Position numbers and translations under genes: made by a program. Positions 56,090 to 64,000 of a stretch of 64,000 bases of DNA are shown here, in pieces. The notes beneath the pieces were generated by a model that was not told where the DNA came from, did not search any database, and was given only the letters and a program-made list of their open reading frames with translations. Within the stretch, counting starts at the first letter, position 1. The number at the start of each line of letters is the position of its first letter. Source of the stretch: Acanthococcus lagerstroemiae (taxonomy: Eukaryota; Arthropoda; Insecta; Hemiptera; Eriococcidae); the NCBI GenBank assembly GCA_031841125.1, contig CM063113.1, positions 38,346,197 through 38,410,196 of the forward strand, written 5' to 3'.

Positions 56090-57176
56090 TCTTCTATATA
56101 TTTAAAATATGTTTGAAAAACTGGATTCTATGAAGTTCAACACCTATATCTCAGGCCCTAATTATCGCACAATGCTGATTAAGATCTTAATACACTTGGT
56201 GAATCAAGCTCCTTATGAGACTTTTTTGATCACTCAAATCCGTTCAGTCTGAGGAGAGTTATGAGGTAACAACCAACTCAACCTCACTACTCATATGCAT
56301 TTCTTCCACTCATTTGTCCATTACTCATGAAATACTTGACTTACAAAGTTCATCTTAGTTTAAGAACGATCAGTGAAGCAACCTCTTTCATATGCTTTTT
56401 TGATCACTCAAATCCGTTCCATACGCAAATAAAATACTGCATTCTGGTTGGCTTTCAGCATTATCCAATCATATAACACCACATTTCCCAGGTTGCAATT
56501 CTGGCACCAAAGAATGATTATTGTCAGAAGATCAATGACAAGATTTTGGACTTGATTCCTGGAGAAGCCAAAACCTACACAAGCGTGAATAGACTGATCA
56601 GTGAAAATGACAGTAAAATCCTGCAATTCCCCGTTGAATTCCTGGATAGTCTGGAATTGACAGGTTTACCACCAAATAAATTACACTTTAAAAGTTAGTG
56701 CGATTGTTATGTTACTACGTAATATGAATGTGGCACTTGGACTGCTGAATGGGACACGACTAATTGTGAGAAACATGTACAAAAATGCACTGGATCTGGA
56801 AATAATAACTGGGGTAGAGTGCGGTCGAAAGATATTACTCCCAAGAGTGGACCTGTCGCCAGCGAATTCCACCTTGCTTTTTTCATTCAAAAGGAGACAA
56901 TTTCCAATAAAGTTAGCCTTTTGTATGACGATCAGCAAGGCCCAGGGACAAACGCTGGAGAAGGTTGGGATATATCTTCCCGAGTAAGTCTTCAGTCATG
57001 GACAATTATACCTAGCTTTGTCGCGGACAACTTCGTTTAATAATTTAAAAATCCAAGTACAACCTGGAAGCTATAAAACTGCAAATGTGGTGTGGAAGAA
57101 AGTCCTGTAATATGATAACTTTCTAAGTTTTTGTAATTTTTTTTTTTATTTTTTTTTTAAATATATTATAGACTAG
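56090..57176 (+). mobile_element. Helitron fragment or short Helitron (1087 bp) with readable empty site
   Basis: The insert starts TCTTCTATATATTTAAAATA after an A and ends with GACTAG before a T. TC and CTAG termini between A and T fit the Helitron rule (5'-TC, 3'-CTRR, A/T target, no duplication). Sister repeats at 58120-58150 and 11570-11610 read through the site. Near the ends TCTATATATTTAAA and the inverted TCTATAATATATTTAAA resemble each other, as in Helentron-type elements. The interior holds the 3' part of a PIF1-type helicase. A 24-bp phrase TTTTTTGATCACTCAAATCC (20 bases shown) occurs twice, near 56222 and 56398. Confidence 0.8.
56485..57040 (+). pseudogene. Helitron PIF1-type helicase fragment 2 (C-terminal part)
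   Basis: After TTTCCCAG the frame reads VAILAPKNDYCQKINDKILD, LIPGEAKTYTSVNRLISEND, ILQFPVEFLDSLELTGLPPN and, past a frameshift at about 56695, VMLLRNMNVALGLLNGTRLI. It continues with ITGVECGRKILLPRVDLSPA, FKRRQFPIKLAFCMTISKAQ and GQTLEKVGIYLPE, the conserved last helicase motifs (RRQFPxxLAFxMTIxKxQGQT). A second frameshift follows. The Walker A/B motifs and the Rep domain are missing, so it cannot encode an active protein. The start after CCCAG may be a former splice acceptor. Confidence 0.9.
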
Positions 57177-57538
57177 TTCATTTTTCATAAATGTTTGTTT
57201 GTTCTTCTTTTTTTTTCAATTAACAAATATTTCGATTAAAAAATCGGCAAACTTTTTTAAATCTTTTTGAAATATGGTCGGTGAATTTTCAGTTTTTAAG
57301 AAATATATTTGTCGGCAAAATTTTCTTCTTTACCTCCACAAACTGAAAGTCAAATTTCTTTTCTTGAAAATGGAGTATCCTGGACTCCTGTCACAGACTA
57401 GTCAGTCAAGAACCGAAAGTTTCAAGCTGAGTATCGAACGTTATCTGAAAGGTTGAAACAAGCAGAAATGTGAAAGACATTTCGAAAATCTAAAGAGTCG
57501 GTAGCAAACGTTGAATTTCGAATTTCAATGAGTATTCT

Positions 57539-57699
57539 GTTTTTACTACATTCTCTGTTTGACCTAAGGCCTGAAATTTAAGAAAGTTGAACATTTTATT
57601 AAAATCTAAAAGTTGAAAGCGAAAAGACCTATTTTCCTATATCACAAACTGAATTTAACAGCAAATGTTCTATTGTTTAATTTACTGGCTTTGGTCCTG
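57539..57699. other. Linker between repeats S and L, copy 2
   Basis: This 160-bp stretch replaces the minisatellite-containing 10436-11239 of the first locus. I see no motif in it. Confidence 0.5.
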
Positions 57700-58332
57700 G
57701 TGTATATAGGAGGGAAATTTAGTCTGGAACAAAAGTCAAAACTCCATGTGTTTCTCCCATAAGAATGAAAGGGAGCTTGTGGCATGGATTCCCCTAATCC
57801 GTTCGACCTGAAACTTTGTAATTTTTTTTTTTTTTTTTTTTTTTAATATATTGGAACCAATTTAGGAGACGAATCAGAGGAAATTCAGAAAAAAATATCA
57901 CCAAGAGTAAATAACGACCACCTTATTGTATAGAGGAAGTTGTATGAGCCTTTCAAGTATTCCTAACATCCTTCCACCTTACCTTCCCAGACTAGGGTAT
58001 GCTCACGTGTACAAATATGAGTGCTTGGGGGATAAGGTTCCAATCTGCATTTGCAGGGATGAAACTGTTGGGGGGTGAAATACCCCCGATAATTTGGCAG
58101 TCGGCAAATTTTGAAAATGTTCATTTGAATTTTTCATTTTCTAAGAATGTTTGTTTATTTTATTTATTTATTTATTTATTTCAATAAAAAAATATTTAGA
58201 TTGAAAAGTCGGTAAGTTTTCACATTTTGAAAAATTTTGTTGGTGAATTTTTAGTTTTCAAGAAATATTTGTCAGCAAATTTTCCTTCTCCACCCCTCCC
58301 CCCTCCCAACTGAAAGTCAAGTTTCGTCTCTG
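57700..58332 (-). repeat. Interspersed repeat L, copy 2
   Basis: Inverted partner of 9778-10435. It contains the MITE (58051-58332) and the adjoining sequence with CAAAACTCCATG and TCCAATCTGCATTTGCAGGG-type blocks. A T run of about 27 lies at 57818-57844. Confidence 0.8.
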
Positions 58333-59514
58333 GCAGAGCAAATTCCCGATGTACTGGCACAAATTCATTGAGCGTCATTCAATCAATTAATAACCTTTTA
58401 TTTTAGAATACATTTGAAGAGTGTTATTCCAAACTGCCCTAAATCAAAAACCGTGAAGTCGAAAAAACACAAAAGCTATCTCTACGGAATAAGTGGCACT
58501 TAAGGAAGGTAAAAGTTGATTGTACTGATAGCATAACCCATACCTGAAAACATTTTACTAATTAGTGATACTAGCGCTACGCAGCTCAGAATGGGAACTA
58601 AAATCCAAGACACCATTCTTTGATAAGTTCGATTCTCCATTTTTTTCAGCCATGAGATGACTTGAAACTTATTTACGATCAACTATAACTGCAAAAAGAT
58701 TTGAATAAAGTAGCTCTTCTCCATATTCATGAGAATAAAACTAAAGATATTAATTTAGATAAAGTATATAATAAATGAGTGAATTATAAGAAATCAGTAA
58801 CGCTTAGTGCTTAGACTTTGTAATCCATTGCACTAAACTTTTTATATACCCAAGTAAATATTATTTACGTACATCCTTGATATTTACCATTTGCAAAAAT
58901 TAAAAAATAATGATCAAGTAAAAAAAAAAAAAAGCTTTCTTTTTTTCCTGGGACTTATTGACTATTAAACACAAGCACCCGCCAAAAGATTGTATGTTGC
59001 CGCCTATACTTCTTTCAAAATCGCTGAGATATTTTTTTCATAACCATTTTACCTATTTCAGACTGTTTTAGGTTCGTTTCGGCCTTTTTGACATCCATCT
59101 GAATGGGTTTAGAACTTTGTTAGTCTCTTTTAGGCTCATTAGAAACTTTTGTAAGGTTTCTTCGAACATGTTTCTATCGTTTCTAAGGATTGTGAAGATT
59201 CATCTCAAAACTATTATTGTTGTGATGAAGATTTTTAAAGACTATTCTCGACGTTATTATAGAACTAATTGAGGGTTTTTCGTACTAATTCAAGATCCTT
59301 TGAAAATTATCCAGGTGGTTTAAGATTTTTTGAGATTCATTAAGATTTTACTAATCCAATTATTTCAACATTTTTTTAGGAGTCCTACAATAATACCTGA
59401 AACTTTTTGAGTCTGTGGTATGCTTCATTGAGACTTTTGAAGCAATATTTATGATGGTGGGTTCAATTAAATGATTTCTAAATTTGTTTATTTAAGTGTT
59501 TAGTCGAGTCTTCG
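58333..59514. other. No recognised gene; degenerate short-period sequence
   Basis: 59060-59500 is composed of degenerate words such as AAGATT, TTTAGAAC and TTCAAGATCC, resembling 49600-49960. No coding signal. Confidence 0.4.
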
Positions 59515-60240
59515 GTGGTCCATAATAGGTCTATAAAAGTTTTAAAAACGCTTCAAAGAGTCTGAGAAAGTCTCTGTAGAGCGTAAAATAATAGTCTTAC
59601 ACTACTCTGGAAAAGCTATATAGAAATTATTTGATACAATTCTATACGAGTTTTAAAAAATAAAGTACGCCTGACGGAATTTTAAAAATGCATGAGGATG
59701 AGGATATACAAAATCCTCCCCCCCCCCCCAACTGCAAAAAAGATTTTAAAATACCAAGAACTCACCTAGGGCAAGTTTTTATGGATCTTGTAAAAATATG
59801 GAAGAGTCTGAAAAAGTCTGTTTAGGCAATCTTAAATCAGAAAAAGTCTTAAAAGTTGTCTTACATAATTCTGGAAAAGTCTTAAAGAGTAAAATAGTGA
59901 GAAAGAATTTCGAGGTAATTCTGGAAGTCTTTAGAAATAAAATATGTCTGAAAGAATTTGAAAATAATAATAAACATATCTCCCCCTCCCCTTCGAGGCT
60001 GAAAAAAGTTATAAAATACCTATTTTATTTCTCGTCTTAATAAATCATAAAGGGTCTAATAAAATTCTGGAAAAGTTTTTAAAAGTCATTGTAAAGTCAA
60101 GAATAATAATCTTAAACAAACCCGAAAAAGCTTTTTCTGGACGTCTCTTGTCGAGTAAAATAATAACGTCCGAATGAATTTTAAAGAAGTGTGGGAATGA
60201 ACCCCTCCCCCGTCTCTGAGCTGGGAAAAGTTGAAAATTA
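59515..60240. repeat. Three tandem units of about 240-260 bp
   Basis: Each unit carries GAGTCTGAAAAAGTCT-like text, AAATAATAGTCTTA-like text, TCTGGAAAAGTCTTAAA-like text, GAAAGAATTTTAAAA-like text and then a C-rich run (59718-59729, 59983-59992, 60206-60214). The open frame 59798-60040 lies within one unit and is a by-product. Confidence 0.75.
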
Positions 60241-60682
60241 TTAATCTCTACGACTCAGATCATTGGGGGAAAACTTTACTCACTCCGGTCGCAACTATAG
60301 TCTAATTTATGAGGATTATTTTTTTTAATTATGAAATTATATTGAATTATAAGCTACTCCCGTCCCCTTCAAAATATTTCTGTTCACGCTACTGTCAAGA
60401 GCCTGTTAGATTTTGAGCTTTTGAAGTCGAAGTACTGTTAACAGTAATAAACTGATTATTATTCGAATTAATGGACAGGTCATCTCCATAAAATTTGACC
60501 TCGATTTGATAAAGTTAACCGATCCCCTATTTTATGAAAACATACTTTGACTTGTTCCGATTCAGAAAAATGCAATTACAAGAAAATTTACTCAAAAATT
60601 ATCTTCTCAGAAATGGCCAACTTCTATGCTGAATCAATAACATTATGCCGACTGTTATGACTTTTCAAAACAAAATTGACAA
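60241..60682. other. Non-coding gap
   Basis: No gene or repeat recognised. Confidence 0.4.
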
Positions 60683-60940
60683 TTGAGGAGCGCACTTCCA
60701 AAGTGACCTAACTGTAGAATTATGATTTCATATGAGTTTTTGTTTTCAACACGCTGGCTTGCCGCGCTAGGGGCATACTTTGCAAAAACAAAAATGACAA
60801 ATTTTTCTTGGAGGTTGAACTTATTGATACCTGCCTTTAAAAAATCCGTTACCTACTTTACTGTTTTCTTGATGAATTTTGCTTGTTTTTCTCAAAACTA
60901 AAATTTTGCAGTTGGGTCACTTTGGAAGAGGGCTCCTCAA
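60683..60940. mobile_element. MITE with GGAGC..CACTTCCAAAGTGAC ends, copy 2
   Basis: Ends TTGAGGAGCGCACTTCCAAA and, inverted, TTGAGGAGCCCTCTTCCAAA. The palindromic extension CAATTGAGGAGC makes the exact duplication ambiguous. Highly similar to 45866-46123 in the interior, including CAACACGCTGGCTTGCCGCG. Confidence 0.85.
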
Positions 60941-63018
60941 TTGTAGAAAATGTTTTAAAAATAATATATGGAATTTTGACAGTTTTTCCTGAGGTTAGGG
61001 GAGGGTGAAGAGAGGAGAAAGTAAGAAAAACGGCAGTCGTGATGAAGAATGTTATTTTTTCAACTTTCTCTCATGAAGAAGTACTGGGAGGGATTATTAG
61101 CCTACGAGTATTAGGGTGCTAACCTACAAACCTGATTTTCTTAGTGATCTGTCTGGTCTCACTACGGTCCTGATGTAATGCCTTGAGATGTGATTGAGGA
61201 GTGATTCCTCAAACACACTGGGTCCGTTTACAAGGGGAACAATGACCCCACTTTATAAGATAGAACGTATCTTATATATTACAGAGGAGTGAGTTTCTAT
61301 CTGACGGACCCATATCAAAGTTGTACTTGATGAATCACTTGGCTTTCTGTGTATTTCGTGACGAAATAAAATTACCTCACAGTACGGGTAATTTCACCTG
61401 CCTTCCGTCCTTCATGATTTTATAAATTGGTATTCGAAGAAATCGATGAGATGATGATAAATCAAACAGTTAAAAATATAATCAATTATCTTCATATCAC
61501 ATGTGTATGACACACATGGTAGGTACTTTCTCATTTTCGAGGACAAAATTGTGATCCTGTAGCAACAGTGTTACATGGAATGGACATTAGATACAGGTAA
61601 TTTGCGAGCACTGGAGACTTTTCTAATTCGCCAAAGAAAATGCGAGAACTCCTGTGGTGCTGTGGCAGAATATATAAAATTAAACTTATTTATTCAATTT
61701 GATGAAGTGTCATGATTTTTGTCTTTTTTCTTTTCTTTACTTCCTGTACTTTTTGAATTATTTTGGTAGTTTTGGTTAATTCTGACATTTCTTTCTATTT
61801 AGTTTTATCAGTTATGTCATTTCTGTCGGATTGCTGTTTCATTTATTTCTTTTATTGTTTGTTTCTATCATCTGTTCTATATTTAATTTTTTTCATTTTT
61901 AATATCTGTCTTTCTTGTTTTTCAACACTGTCATTTTTACCCACCTATTCAGTCATTCTGTACGTCTTTTCTTGCCTTATTTTCTGGCTTTTCATTTTTC
62001 TTCTGTTAGTCTCGTTTCTTCTCTTCCTGTTTTTATTTCCTTTCTCTTTCGGTTTTTCACGCACCTCTAGATCCCACGAATGGATAATGAGCAATGAAAA
62101 TTACGCGGAACTGAGCGTCGAATGAATGAACGAATGAATGTGAGAAATTAATAATTTATCAAACGTGAACATCTTTCTCGAAGTGACATCTGTATCCTTC
62201 GATTTCAACATTTTACATTATCATCACCACATTAACGCTTGGTATCTACGTATTTGAAGCCGTCTTGATATTCGTTATCATTATCTTGAAAGCACGACAT
62301 CCGATGTAAGTACATCAATGAAACCGAACGTACAAGATGATTTTGAAAACTTCGAACCCGGTAGCGCGGTCGGTCTTCCGTTCATTGAATACGAGTGCAC
62401 CGGATAAAAATTACAGCGCATAATTGTTCGACCGTCCGCTGTTTCGTCCTCTAGCGTCTGCCTTAGTCGCATCTCGTTGCAATACTTTCGACACGATAGC
62501 TCCCCGGATACGTGTCGCCCTCTATGTTTCACCCTTATTACGAGAACATCAACCAGCGACCTCTGCGGGAGAACGCTATCAACTGCGCTGCATATCTGGT
62601 AAACGAAGTAATAATTTCTATGCCAGGCAGTCATTTTATACAAGAAGCATTTCTACCTTCTTTTTCTTCTTTTTTGTAACGTCAATGTTTTGCCATTTTT
62701 AGAGTTCTGTTATTTTGTTTTTCCATGGTTTTGTTTCGTTTTGACAAAATTATTTTGTTATTTTGTCATTATTTTTTGACACATCAGCGAGATGTATAAT
62801 CAATGGCAACATCGCTTAGCGTAAGCTATCATCAATTATTATATTGTTTAACATAGTTCATCCTTCATCATTTGACCATTGATCAACTGAATTTTTTTGT
62901 CATTTTGTTTTATCATTGGATTCATTTTTTTGTTATGTCTTGGACAAAATAGTCCTGACAAAAAACGGTTTAAGATAGATTTCTGAAATTTTATCACTTT
63001 TGTCATTGTATTTTGTTA
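60941..63018. other. No recognised gene; pyrimidine-rich tract and TTTTGTCATT-type words
   Basis: The hydrophobic frame 61763-62125 (120 residues) arises from a T- and C-rich strand. Frames 62281-62643 (minus) and 62424-62702 (plus) overlap and have no domains. 62700-63010 is rich in TTTTGTCATTTTGTT-type words, a low-complexity context for the next element. Confidence 0.4.
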
Positions 63019-63720
63019 CAGTAGAACGTTGATTATCCGGAAGTCAATCATCTGTAACGTCAATTAACCAGAATGGCCAAAAAAAGAAATTATAATTAGA
63101 GCCCGGATTTTTAGGCAAAACACTTTTTTTTTCTCTCTCTCTGTTGTATTTTAATCGATGAGGATTAATAAAATTCACACTGACGTATAAAAATAAATCA
63201 TTTATTCAAAAAAAAAAAAAAAAGAAAGAAAGAACCGCCGAGGTACATTAGAGACTAGGACGACGAGCACAACAAATTAACCCCGCACCTGACGAGGTCA
63301 CGAAAAGAACTCACTGAGAGGGAGAGGACAATATGGCAGGAACAACAAAAAACTTTTTTTTTTTAATCTGGCCACTGCACAGACGTGGAAATACCCACGA
63401 CGAAAGAAAAGGAACAATAATTGGCTGAAACAGCCACGAAACCGAAGAGAAGGAATTCCCCAATAAAATAAAAATCCTTCGAGTTCGCAGAAATGTTATA
63501 AACTCATAACACTCTCTCTTTCTGGTCTAGCTTATTTGGTCTCTATTAAGGTTTGCTAAAGGACAAATCAGGAAGTTCTGAAACCAATAAACTAATTTTT
63601 TGGACTATTTTCCTTAAAATGTTTTCCTCCATAGAATAAGCACATGTTTTGATTATTTGGGAAAACTGTTATCCGGATAGCATCTGGTCCCAATTAGTCC
63701 GGATAATCAACGTTCTACTG
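63019..63720. mobile_element. pogo/Tigger-like non-autonomous element (702 bp)
   Basis: Ends CAGTAGAACGTTGATTATCC and its inverse are identical over at least 23 bp, flanked by TA at 63017-63018 and 63721-63722. CAGTxGAAC-type ends with TA targets are typical of pogo/Tigger. Subterminal copies of CCGGATAnnn words repeat the end. An A run (63210-63225) and AAAG repeats lie inside; no transposase domain. Confidence 0.9.
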
Positions 63721-63837
63721 TATGTGTAACAACACTGCTGTTTGGTTGTGGTATAGTACAAATTGCCTTTTTCATCAGCAGTCGGTGTTTTAATAAACAT
63801 TAAATATGTTACTCATAATTTGAAATTTTGGAGGCCA
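63721..63837. other. Short non-coding spacer
   Basis: Nothing recognised between the TIR element and the tandem array. Confidence 0.4.
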
Positions 63838-64000
63838 ACTAGTCCAATGATGCGGAATCTGACAACGCGGCAGCTCCGCATTAGTCAGACTCTGCATCAT
63901 CGGACTAGTTGTAGTCCGATGATGTGGAATATAATTATCTGGCCGCTCCGCATTAGTCGAACATTTGAACATTGGACTAGTAAATAGTCCGATGATGCGG
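63838..64000. repeat. Tandem array of palindromic 72-73 bp units, running off the window
   Basis: Units start AGTCCAATGATGCGGAA at 63841, AGTCCGATGATGTGGAA at 63913 and AGTCCGATGATGCGG at 63986. Each unit begins with AGTCCGATGATGCGG and ends with the near-inverse GCATCATCGGACTAGT, with an inner CTCCGCATTAGTC. The array may be a satellite or a multi-copy TIR. Confidence 0.85.

Larger units (their letters stand above)
56019..57538 (-). repeat. MITE-type repeat S, copy 2, split by a Helitron
   Basis: Outer parts 56019-56089 and 57177-57538 match 11240-11692 in inverted orientation, including GTCGGCAAATTTTGAAACTG on one side and TCGGTAGCAAACGTTGAATT on the other. The interruption is the Helitron at 56090-57176. 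Confidence 0.8.

Noticed and set aside
61763..62125. 120-residue strongly hydrophobic frame resembling a membrane protein
   Set aside because: Produced by a T- and C-rich strand; Leu, Phe and Ser codons are expected by composition. No family pattern or start context supports it.
63838..64000. Regularly spaced repeats that could suggest a CRISPR array
   Set aside because: Units are palindromic and the intervening parts are related to each other; the rest of the window is clearly eukaryotic.
1..64000. Telomeric TTAGG arrays or rDNA flanks near the R1-clade remnant
   Set aside because: No TTAGG array and no rRNA-like sequence was seen; the R1-clade remnant lies in ordinary repeat-rich DNA.

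Overview
This window looks like a stretch of an AT-rich eukaryotic genome, most likely an arthropod and probably an insect. The basis is the repeat content: Jockey-clade, R1-clade and RTE-type non-LTR retrotransposon remnants, a mariner fragment, Helitron helicase fragments, a pogo/Tigger-type element and many short TIR elements (MITEs). I found no intact host protein-coding gene, no rRNA, no convincing functional tRNA and no bacterial-style operon. Nearly every long open frame is either a decayed transposon piece or a chance frame. No species is claimed.

Layout. 1-1060 holds no recognisable gene. 1066-3700 is a minus-strand Jockey pseudogene with an internal deletion; it is broken by a 175-bp MITE (1517-1691) and a 1015-bp hAT-like element (2617-3631). 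A second hAT-like MITE follows (3827-4061). 4740-6265 (minus) and 6780-7730 (plus) are RTE-type remnants; the plus-strand one is split by a MITE with a perfect 8-bp duplication (6961-7542). A third RTE remnant (8496-8784 and 13072-13216) is split by a 4.3-kb element with terminal inverted repeats of about 340 bp (8785-13071), which carries nested repeats and a 4-bp-phased minisatellite. 16530-19140 is a nested inverted-repeat complex. 20215-22866 is an RTE/R1/RTE mosaic. 25427-26150 is another RTE 3' end. 27125-28063 contains palindromes and a TIR element carrying a decayed PHD finger. 31132-32152 is the second copy of the hAT-like element. 35228-36676 holds a Helitron helicase fragment, a mariner fragment and a pogo-type MITE. 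37750-38165 and 40612-41025 are a diverged duplication with exon-like structure. 41765-42175 is a CpG-rich, unusually GC-rich block. 43270-46125 contains tandem repeats and MITEs. 47376-52300 contains several TIR elements. 56019-58332 is an inverted partner of the interior of the 4.3-kb element, itself split by a 1.09-kb Helitron whose empty site can be read. 59515-60240 is a tandem array. 63019-63720 is a pogo/Tigger-type element and 63838-64000 is a tandem array of palindromic 72-73 bp units that runs off the end.

How the parts relate. The window records successive insertion rather than cooperating genes. Several nesting events can be ordered because the interrupted reading frame or sister copy shows the empty site: TIR elements inside Jockey and RTE remnants, a MITE inside the inverted complex, and a Helitron inside an older MITE-type repeat. 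The coding remnants have stops, frameshifts or altered catalytic motifs, so local mobilisation from this window is unlikely. The most unusual items are the large unclassified long-TIR element and its distant inverted partner, the PHD-finger remnant bracketed by repeated ATATCGACTA motifs, the R1/RTE fused frame, and the duplicated exon-like block.
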